Shown here piece after piece: positions 1-4,866 of a stretch of 5,491 nucleotides of DNA (position 1 is its first letter; the number at the start of each line of letters is the position of its first letter). This stretch comes from Candidatus Roizmanbacteria bacterium. Its GTDB lineage: Bacteria > Patescibacteriota > Microgenomatia > UBA1406 > GWC2-37-13. Under the pieces are notes generated by a model. That model worked only from the letters and a program-made list of their open reading frames with translations. It had not been told where the DNA came from and ran no database searches. The stretch lies in the NCBI GenBank assembly GCA_016206365.1, contig JACQRR010000107.1:1-5491 (forward strand), in the 5' to 3' direction. The position numbers and the translations under genes were made by a program.

Positions 1-10
1 CAAGTTCAGA
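1..10 (+). repeat. Partial copy of the dispersed hairpin repeat, cut by the window edge
   Basis: The first bases, CAAGTTCAG, match the loop and right stem arm of the unit seen whole at 3214-3241. The expected continuation to TGACA is missing, and the sequence passes directly into another repeat beginning AGATCC. It is either a truncated copy or one overwritten by its neighbour. Only ten bases are visible, so confidence is limited. Confidence 0.35.
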
Positions 11-64
11 GATCCTTCGTCGTGGAATTTATCCCGATGAAAATCGGGACTCCTCAGGATGACA
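10..64 (+). repeat. Composite palindromic repeat with a second hairpin nested inside
   Basis: The outer ends AGATCCT (10-16) and AGGATGACA (56-64) match the ends of the dispersed repeat; ATCCT (12-16) pairs with AGGAT (56-60). Between them, where other copies have only a short loop, lies about 39 bp containing an independent hairpin: TCCCGAT (32-38) with ATCGGGA (43-49), loop GAAA. GGA (24-26) can also pair with TCC (51-53). It reads as one repeat inserted into, or expanded within, another. No function can be assigned; it lies upstream of the sortase gene. Confidence 0.6.
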
Positions 65-83
65 GGAAGTGCGAAACTCGTGA

Positions 84-110
84 TAGATTCTCATTTTCAT
101 GAGAATGACA
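84..110 (+). repeat. Dispersed hairpin repeat upstream of sortase
   Basis: The unit begins TAGAT and ends ATGACA. ATTCTCAT (87-94) pairs perfectly with ATGAGAAT (99-106) around loop TTTC. It ends 10 bp before the sortase start codon, and its TGA (106-108) is the in-frame stop that closes the sortase frame upstream. The hairpin therefore occupies the region where a ribosome-binding site would be expected. Confidence 0.75.
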
Positions 111-120
111 TTGTTTATGT

Positions 121-870
121 ATGGCCTTATATATTTATAAAAAGGAACAATACTCACAAAAGAGAAAAATAATACATTATTCTTCCTATATCTCGCTTAC
201 GGTGGGGTGTTTACTTTTATTCTGGTCTTTTTATCCAATTATTTCCTTTGAGATATATTCGAGAATTTTTATACAACAACATTTTAACAGCCCAATTCCA
301 CGATCTCAGGTAGTCTCATCGCTAGAACAGGCAAATTCAGTTCTGGGTAGTTTTAATGTTTTTTCTAATAATTTGAGAGACTTTACTCAAGTAAGTTTAT
401 GGTTTCCGGCCAAGCCTCAAGCCGGAGTTTCTAAAAACTTAGAGGTTAAAGAATATACGCTTTCAATAGCAAAATTAAATATAAAAGATGCTAAAGTGAT
501 AGTCGGAGGTGAGGATTTGAAAAAGAGCCTTGTGCATTATCTACCTCAATCTCTTCCGGGAGAGTTTGGGAACGTTGTTATTTTTGGACACTCGACCCTT
601 CCGCAACTTTATGACCCAAAAAATTACACCACAATCTTTACCTATCTACCTTCTCTGGAAAAAGGGGACAAGATATTAGTGCGATTAGGTGAAGAAGAAT
701 ACGAGTATGAAACCTTTGATATCTTTGTTGTTAACCCTGAGGAGGTGTCGGTTCTTGAACAGTCCAATGATGCATCTTACCTTACTCTGATTACCTGTGT
801 TCCTCCAGGAACCTATTGGAAACGGTTGGTTATACGCGCAAAATTGACTAAACTACCGCCTAACCCCTAA
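121..870 (+). CDS. Membrane-anchored sortase family transpeptidase
   Basis: Sortases are membrane cysteine transpeptidases that cleave a C-terminal sorting signal on exported proteins and join them to a surface acceptor. The 249-residue product has a basic N-terminus, one membrane segment at about residues 22-44, a linker, and a sortase domain from about 110 to 245. The catalytic set is visible: His157 in FGHST, Cys226 in TLITC, and Arg235 in YWKRLVIRA. The short Cys-to-Arg spacing and N-terminal anchor resemble class D/E-like sortases, but the class is uncertain. ATG at 121 is the only possible start: an in-frame TGA lies at 106-108, and there is no later Met in the protein. No Shine-Dalgarno sequence is seen. 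A terminator-like hairpin follows the stop, so it is probably transcribed separately from the PBP gene. No substrate with a sorting signal is encoded here. Confidence 0.9.
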   Translation: MALYIYKKEQYSQKRKIIHYSSYISLTVGCLLLFWSFYPIISFEIYSRIFIQQHFNSPIPRSQVVSSLEQANSVLGSFNVFSNNLRDFTQVSLWFPAKPQAGVSKNLEVKEYTLSIAKLNIKDAKVIVGGEDLKKSLVHYLPQSLPGEFGNVVIFGHSTLPQLYDPKNYTTIFTYLPSLEKGDKILVRLGEEEYEYETFDIFVVNPEEVSVLEQSNDASYLTLITCVPPGTYWKRLVIRAKLTKLPPNP

Positions 871-871
871 T

Positions 872-913
872 AACCCTCAGGGTTCCTAGAACCCTATGGG
901 TTGGAGTTTTTTT
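872..913 (+). terminator. Rho-independent terminator after the sortase gene
   Basis: AACCC (872-876) pairs with GGGTT (898-902). After a two-base internal mismatch, AGGGTTC (879-885) pairs with GAACCCT (889-895) around a CTA loop, giving 12 pairs. GGAG follows, then seven T (907-913). The hairpin starts one base after the sortase stop. The four-base gap between stem and T-run is slightly long. The same sequence can instead fold as two small hairpins, AACCC-TCA-GGGTT and AACCC-TAT-GGGTT. Confidence 0.7.
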
Positions 914-925
914 ATTGCCTTGCCC

Positions 926-931
926 TATAAT
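926..931 (+). promoter_or_regulatory. Candidate -10 box of the PBP gene promoter
   Basis: TATAAT matches the sigma-70 consensus exactly and lies just after the sortase terminator and just before the PBP start. The best -35 candidate is TTGGAG at 901-906 with a long 19-bp spacer, which is weak, and there is no extended -10 TG. A start point near 937-939 would leave only about 4 nt before the ATG at 942 or about 13 nt before the ATG at 951. Confidence 0.5.
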
Positions 932-941
932 ATATGATAAA

Positions 942-3152
942 ATGAGGGCCATGAAAAAAGGCAAAATAAACTTGTTCGGGCTTTTGTTATCATCACTATT
1001 TGATAACTTCTTCAGATTTTTATATTTTTTTGTCAATTTCTTCGTTCTAATCGGCGAAACAGCAAAAAAGATAATAGCCAATGCTGGTTTTTTTATTATT
1101 TTAGTTATTCGAAGAAGCATAAGACTGACGAGCCGGGTAAAAAAGATTGCTGTCCCAAGTGTAAAAATTCGTCTGCGAGTTTTAGAGCATCTATCAATAA
1201 AATTTCGATATTTTTTTTTGGGATCGGCGTTGACGTTGATAGTCTTATTTCTTTATCAGTCCTTTGGATTTGTCAAAAGTTTGCCTTCGCCCCAAAACAT
1301 TGGGAGGGTTAACTATCCTCTCTCCACTCATATCTTCGACCGAAATGGTAAGCTTCTCTTTGAGGTATATCGAGAGCAAAATCGGACGCCTATAAATATA
1401 AAAGAACTTCCTTCCTATGTCACACAGGCCACGATAGCCGTAGAAGACAAGGATTTTTATGAGCATAATGGAATCTCTTTCGTTGGAGGGATACTGAGGG
1501 CTTTGAAAGACACAGCCGTTGAGGGTAAACTACAAGGTGGATCAACGATTACTCAACAGTTAGTAAAGTCAGCTCTTCTTACATCGGAACGCACAATTCA
1601 AAGAAAAATTAAAGAGATTATTCTAGCGCTTTGGACAGAGAGAATTTTCAGCAAAGATCAGATTTTGCAGATGTATCTTAACCAGGTGCCATATGGCGGA
1701 TCCTCCTACGGAATAGAAGAAGCGGCGAAGACGTATTTTGCTAAGCACGCCAAAGATTTAACCCTCTCGGAAGCCGCTCTGCTTGCAGGACTTCCACAGG
1801 CGCCTACACTCTATTCTCCCTTTGTCAATCCAAGTCTGGCAAACTCGAGAAGAAACGAGGTCTTACGCCTTATGAAGGAACTCCAGTTTATATCTCGTGA
1901 TCAGATGGTTAAAGCTCAACGCGAAGAGTTGAATATAATTCCTCTCCAAACAAAAATATCAGCTCCCCATTTTGTTTTTTATGTTAAATCCTATCTTGAA
2001 AATCTTTATGGGATTAAGCAAGTCGAAGAGGGTGGGTTCAAGGTCACTACGACCGTAGATCTTGATATTCAACAGGAGGCAGAAAAGATCTTAAAAGAAG
2101 AAATTGAGAAGATTAATCATCTTAATGTTTCCAACGGAGCAATTCTTGTCAGCAGACCTTCCACTGGAGAGATTATTGCAATGGTGGGGTCTGTGGACTA
2201 CTATGCTCAACCATACGGCGCTTTTAATGTTACGACAGCCGAGAGACAGCCAGGAAGCTCAATCAAACCAATCATGTATTCTTTGGCTCTCGAGAAAGGT
2301 TATACCGCTGCCTCGATAATCGATGATTCACCCGTAACTTTCCAGTTGCCTGGCGGATTTACCTATAAACCGGTAAATTATGATGAACGTTTTCATGGTA
2401 GGGTTACCTTGCGTTTAGCTCTGGCAAATTCATTTAACGTTCCCGCTGTTAAGGTTTTAAGTACGCTTGGTGTGGATAATTTTATTCGTCAAGGGCAAAA
2501 AATGGGAATTACAACTTGGAATGATCCTTCACGTTTTGGATTAGCTCTAACACTTGGTGGAGGTGAAGTAAAGATGGTTGATATGGCGACGGCTTATGGG
2601 GTATTGGCAAATCGGGGATACAGAGTAAACCTGTCGCCTCTTGTTAAGGTAGAAAGTGTTTCAGGAGGATTATTCTACGAATCAAATGTGACAAAAAGTA
2701 AGATTTTAAATGAAGGTATAGCCTTTATTCTTTCTGAAATCTTGGCTGATAATTTTTCTAGACAGCTGGCATTTGGATCAAGATCTTCTCTTGAGATACC
2801 AGGCCATAAAGTGTCCGTAAAAACAGGTACAACCGATGAAAAAAAAGATAACTTAGCTATCGGATATACGCCAGAATTTTTAGTTGCAGTATGGGTCGGA
2901 AATAACGATAATCAACCCATGAATCCATATCTGACATCAGGGGTCACAGGTGCTACCCCGATTTGGAATAGAATGACGAGCTATCTTTTGAATAATTATG
3001 GCAGTTCTGGTACATGGTATTCTAAACCGGAGAATGTCGGTGAGAAAATCTGCTATTTTGGGAGAGTAGAATATTTTTTGAAGGGAACGGAAAATGCCGC
3101 TTCCTGCAAGGATTCCCTGCTTAAACCAACCAAAAAGAAAGAAGAAGATTAA
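942..3152 (+). CDS. Bifunctional class A penicillin-binding protein (GT51 transglycosylase and transpeptidase)
   Basis: It polymerises lipid II into glycan strands and crosslinks their peptides outside the membrane. Numbering is from the ATG at 942 (736 residues). The N-terminus is cytoplasmic and basic, with hydrophobic stretches at about 12-37 and 48-57 and a clear membrane anchor at about 90-111. The GT51 domain follows, with catalytic Glu168 in EDKDFYEHNG, then GGSTITQQLVKSA, then RKIKE with the second catalytic Glu225, and EAALLAGLPQAP. The transpeptidase domain has Ser439-x-x-Lys442 (SSIK), Ser497-Phe-Asn499 and KTG at 627-629. The tail is short and lysine/glutamate-rich. ATG at 951 (MKKGK) is an equally plausible start; neither has a proper Shine-Dalgarno box. 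TTG at 915 is unlikely because it lies upstream of the putative -10 box. The sortase next door shares the cell-envelope theme. A PBP1A-like name fits, but orthology to E. coli mrcA is not claimed. Confidence 0.93.
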   Translation: MRAMKKGKINLFGLLLSSLFDNFFRFLYFFVNFFVLIGETAKKIIANAGFFIILVIRRSIRLTSRVKKIAVPSVKIRLRVLEHLSIKFRYFFLGSALTLIVLFLYQSFGFVKSLPSPQNIGRVNYPLSTHIFDRNGKLLFEVYREQNRTPINIKELPSYVTQATIAVEDKDFYEHNGISFVGGILRALKDTAVEGKLQGGSTITQQLVKSALLTSERTIQRKIKEIILALWTERIFSKDQILQMYLNQVPYGGSSYGIEEAAKTYFAKHAKDLTLSEAALLAGLPQAPTLYSPFVNPSLANSRRNEVLRLMKELQFISRDQMVKAQREELNIIPLQTKISAPHFVFYVKSYLENLYGIKQVEEGGFKVTTTVDLDIQQEAEKILKEEIEKINHLNVSNGAILVSRPSTGEIIAMVGSVDYYAQPYGAFNVTTAERQPGSSIKPIMYSLALEKGYTAASIIDDSPVTFQLPGGFTYKPVNYDERFHGRVTLRLALANSFNVPAVKVLSTLGVDNFIRQGQKMGITTWNDPSRFGLALTLGGGEVKMVDMATAYGVLANRGYRVNLSPLVKVESVSGGLFYESNVTKSKILNEGIAFILSEILADNFSRQLAFGSRSSLEIPGHKVSVKTGTTDEKKDNLAIGYTPEFLVAVWVGNNDNQPMNPYLTSGVTGATPIWNRMTSYLLNNYGSSGTWYSKPENVGEKICYFGRVEYFLKGTENAASCKDSLLKPTKKKEED

Positions 3153-3160
3153 TACCTCTT

Positions 3161-3188
3161 TGTCATGCTGAATTCATTTCAGCGTCTA
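3161..3188 (-). repeat. Dispersed hairpin repeat, copy 1 of the intergenic cluster
   Basis: On the + strand the unit runs from TGTCATG to GTCTA. ATGCTGAA (3165-3172) pairs with TTCAGCGT (3178-3185) with one T-G wobble, around loop TTCAT. Its TGTCA end lies 8 bp after the PBP stop codon. No T-run follows, so it is not a classical terminator, although it could protect the 3' end of the message. Confidence 0.75.
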
Positions 3189-3189
3189 G

Positions 3190-3216
3190 TGTCATTCTGG
3201 CTTGTCCAGAATCTAG
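3190..3216 (-). repeat. Dispersed hairpin repeat, copy 2 of the intergenic cluster
   Basis: The unit runs from TGTCATT to AATCTAG. ATTCTGG (3194-3200) pairs with CCAGAAT (3206-3212) around loop CTTGT. It lies in direct orientation with copy 1 and shares its TCTAG end with the inverted copy 3. Confidence 0.75.
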
Positions 3217-3241
3217 ATCCTGAAACAAGTTCAGGATGACA
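3214..3241 (+). repeat. Dispersed hairpin repeat, copy 3 of the intergenic cluster (inverted)
   Basis: The unit runs from TAGATCC to GGATGACA. ATCCTGAA (3217-3224) pairs perfectly with TTCAGGAT (3230-3237) around loop ACAAG. It is inverted relative to copies 1 and 2, meets copy 2 at the palindrome ATCTAGAT, and ends 2 bp from the serS stop codon. Confidence 0.8.
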
Positions 3242-3243
3242 TA

Positions 3244-4506
3244 CTAAGCTGGGTTATTTTTGGATATGATTCTACTAAATCCAACCAGAGGTTGAAGAAC
3301 TTTAGGAATTATAACTGAACCATCTTTCTGCTGGAAGTTTTCCAATATTGCGATTAAGATTCGTGGTGAAGCCAAGGCTGTATTGTTTAATGAAAAGCAA
3401 TAATTTACCTTTCCGTCTTTACTTCTGTATTTAATATTAAGTCTTCTTGTTTGAAAATCTCCCATGATCGAGTTCGACATTGTTTCACCATAATTGTTTC
3501 GCGAGGGCATCCATGTTTCGGTGTCGTATTTTTTGATTTGTGGCTCTCCCATATCTCCTGTGCACATTAGAAGTACTCGATAAGGCAGATTTAGTTCTTG
3601 TAGTATTTCTTCGCAATTTTTTTGCAGTTCTTCGTGCAGTTGACGGGCTTGATCGTAATCGTTTTTAGCGATGATTACCTGTTCGACTTTCCAAAATTCA
3701 TGCACTCGATACAATCCTTTTGTATCTTTTCCATACGCGCCGGCTTCTTTTCGAAAACAGGGAGAAAATGCAACGAATTTTTTGGGTAAATCATTTTCAG
3801 CTAAAATTTCATCGGAAAAATATGCGGTTACAGGTTGCTCTGCAGTACCGGCAAGATAGGCATCGTCGTCATTCAATTTATAAACATCCTGTTCACCCCA
3901 GGGAAATTGTCCGGAGCCAAATAAAGTAAATGATTTGATAACTGCTGGTGCGATTATCGGCGTATAGCCATTCTTTACCAGTTTGTTAAATACATAAAAT
4001 AAAAGAGCAAAGTGAAGGACGGCCAATTCATTTTTTAAGAAATAACCACGGAACCCGGAAATTTTTGCTCCTCGCTTGAAGTCTATAACATCAAGCAGTT
4101 TCCCCAACTCAATATGAGATTTTGGTGCAAAATCAAATTTTGGAACTTCACCCCATTTTTTAATTTCTTTATTGTCGGTTGAATCTTTTCCTATTGGTAC
4201 TTCATCGAGGGGAACATTCGGGACAAAAGATAGAAGTTCATTTAATTGCTGATTGTTAATTATTAATTGTTCTTCGAATTTTTTGAGTTCCACTTTAATT
4301 TCTCTTCCTCTTGTTTTTAATTTTTCGTCGATTTTTTGCTTTGAGAGTTTATTCCTTTCCTCGCGAAGATTTTGGGTTTTGTGGATGAAGTCCAATCTTT
4401 GATCGTCAAGTTTGAGAATTTTATCGACATCAATTTCTCGGTTTTTATTTTTCGCCGCCTCGATTACTTTCTGCTTATTTTGTCGAATGAAATTTACGGA
4501 AAGCAT
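3244..4506 (-). CDS. serS: Seryl-tRNA synthetase
   Basis: This class II cytoplasmic enzyme charges tRNA(Ser) with serine using ATP. The 420-residue length is typical of bacterial SerRS. Residues about 1-95 form the helical tRNA-binding arm, a charged coiled coil (LREERNKLSKQK and the returning helix). The catalytic core follows: TAE at 221-223 in the serine-binding loop, motif 2 from FRKEAGAYGKDTKGL (Arg252) to VHEFWKVEQ, and motif 3 around LNNTALASPRILIAILENFQ with Arg382. SNSIMGDFQTRR replaces the common SSCSNxxDFQARR, and SPR replaces the VGR of E. coli in motif 3, so it is a divergent type, but no core residue seems lost. ATG at 4506 is the only start, since an in-frame TGA at 4518-4516 closes the frame. 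No Shine-Dalgarno sequence is visible: a hairpin repeat ends 7 nt before the ATG. The last 10-15 residues look variable. Confidence 0.96.
   Translation of the reverse strand: MLSVNFIRQNKQKVIEAAKNKNREIDVDKILKLDDQRLDFIHKTQNLREERNKLSKQKIDEKLKTRGREIKVELKKFEEQLIINNQQLNELLSFVPNVPLDEVPIGKDSTDNKEIKKWGEVPKFDFAPKSHIELGKLLDVIDFKRGAKISGFRGYFLKNELAVLHFALLFYVFNKLVKNGYTPIIAPAVIKSFTLFGSGQFPWGEQDVYKLNDDDAYLAGTAEQPVTAYFSDEILAENDLPKKFVAFSPCFRKEAGAYGKDTKGLYRVHEFWKVEQVIIAKNDYDQARQLHEELQKNCEEILQELNLPYRVLLMCTGDMGEPQIKKYDTETWMPSRNNYGETMSNSIMGDFQTRRLNIKYRSKDGKVNYCFSLNNTALASPRILIAILENFQQKDGSVIIPKVLQPLVGFSRIISKNNPA
4242..4269. repeat. Four tandem TTAATTG-like heptamers inside serS
   Basis: On the + strand four consecutive 7-mers are seen: TTAATTG, CTGATTG, TTAATTA, TTAATTG. 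They encode part of the second helix of the SerRS coiled-coil arm (around LIINNQQL, residues 81-88). The repeat may be a short slippage expansion tolerated in a flexible region. It is only 28 bp in AT-rich DNA, so chance is not excluded. Confidence 0.4.
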
Positions 4507-4513
4507 AATTACT

Positions 4514-4542
4514 TGTCATGCTGAACTTGTTTCAGCATCTCA
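4514..4542 (-). repeat. Dispersed hairpin repeat between the GIY-YIG gene and serS
   Basis: On the + strand the unit runs from TGTCATG to GCATCTCA. ATGCTGAA (4518-4525) pairs perfectly with TTCAGCAT (4531-4538) around loop CTTGT. On the - strand its first three bases, TGA (4542-4540), are the stop codon of the GIY-YIG gene, and its last base lies 7 nt before the serS start. It is inverted relative to the copy at 4836-4864. Confidence 0.85.
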
Positions 4543-4830
4543 AACAATTTTATTATATAAATCATGAAAATTAGGATTCTTTGATTTTATCAAATTAACC
4601 TTCCAATCTCTATGCCAATTCTTTAGCTGTTTTTCTCTTACTACTGCCTCTTTTATATTTTTAAATATTTCAAAATAGATTAATTTGGTTAATTTATATT
4701 TTTTAGTAAATCCATCTATTAAGCTATTTCTGTGAAAATAAACACGTTTTAATAAATTATTGGTTACTCCTATATAAAATGTTGTATTGAATTTGTTAGT
4801 CATGATATAAATGTAAAAATCTTTATTCAT
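4540..4830 (-). CDS. Single-domain GIY-YIG nuclease family protein
   Basis: GIY-YIG domains are metal-dependent nucleases; stand-alone versions of this size (COG2827/UPF0213 type) are common but their role is mostly unknown. The 96-residue product is essentially only the domain. The GIY-like strand is YIYIM (6-10), and the YIG element is FYIGVTN (18-24). Arg29 and His33 follow in LKRVYFH, and the metal-binding Glu is probably Glu66 in VREKQLKNW. No DNA-binding extension is present. ATG at 4830 is the only start, since an in-frame TAG occurs at 4851-4849 within the upstream repeat. No Shine-Dalgarno sequence is seen. The TGA stop is part of the downstream repeat. Base composition is far more AT-rich than its neighbours, suggesting a separate origin. 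It could be an ordinary repair-type nuclease or the nuclease of a mobile cassette. Confidence 0.88.
   Translation of the reverse strand: MNKDFYIYIMTNKFNTTFYIGVTNNLLKRVYFHRNSLIDGFTKKYKLTKLIYFEIFKNIKEAVVREKQLKNWHRDWKVNLIKSKNPNFHDLYNKIV
4552..4557 (-). promoter_or_regulatory. Possible -10 box for serS inside the end of the GIY-YIG gene
   Basis: The - strand reads TATAAT from 4557 to 4552. A start about 7 nt on would give serS a leader of roughly 39 nt that is mostly the hairpin repeat. No good -35 lies 16-18 bp upstream, and the region is very AT-rich, so this may be chance. It matters because serS has no other promoter candidate between it and the GIY-YIG gene. Confidence 0.25.
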
Positions 4831-4835
4831 GTTTA

Positions 4836-4864
4836 TGAGATTCCGAAACTAGTTCGGAATGACA
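4836..4864 (+). repeat. Dispersed hairpin repeat between rdgB and the GIY-YIG gene
   Basis: On the + strand the unit runs from TGAGATT to GAATGACA. ATTCCGAA (4840-4847) pairs perfectly with TTCGGAAT (4853-4860) around loop ACTAG. It lies 5 nt before the GIY-YIG start codon and 2 nt after the stop codon of the pyrophosphatase gene. The stem uses CCGAA/TTCGG where others use CTGAA/TTCAG, a paired change. Confidence 0.85.
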
Positions 4865-4866
4865 AA

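Larger units (their letters stand above)
4514..4864 (-). mobile_element. Candidate GIY-YIG cassette bounded by inverted hairpin repeats
   Basis: Two 29-bp copies of the same repeat family, inverted to each other, enclose a single gene with 5 bp to spare on one side and an overlap of the stop codon on the other. The interior is markedly AT-rich (a hand count gives 61 G+C in 290 bp for 4541-4830, about 21%, against about 37-50% in sampled lines of serS and the PBP gene). It sits between two housekeeping genes of the same orientation. No clean target duplication is visible. Mobility is inferred from the architecture, not shown; the same repeats occur elsewhere in the window without this gene. 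Confidence 0.4.

Noticed and set aside
105..133. Repeat end ATGACA as a -35 box with TATATA at 128-133
   Set aside because: The -10 would lie within the sortase coding sequence, downstream of its only possible start codon.
915..917. TTG at 915 as PBP start, 8 nt after a GGAG
   Set aside because: The GGAG belongs to the terminator region, and the start would precede the putative -10 box; ATG codons at 942 and 951 are better.
860..1120. A - strand open frame of 86 codons over the sortase-PBP junction
   Set aside because: It runs through the terminator hairpin and the PBP N-terminal codons and encodes a low-complexity lysine/isoleucine-rich product with no family features.
3161..3241. A small CRISPR array
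   Set aside because: Units are palindromic, directly abutting, in mixed orientation and without spacers of constant length; no cas gene is near.
3671..3929. Two overlapping + strand open frames within serS
   Set aside because: Both are antisense to the conserved motif 2 and TAE region of SerRS and show no recognisable protein features.
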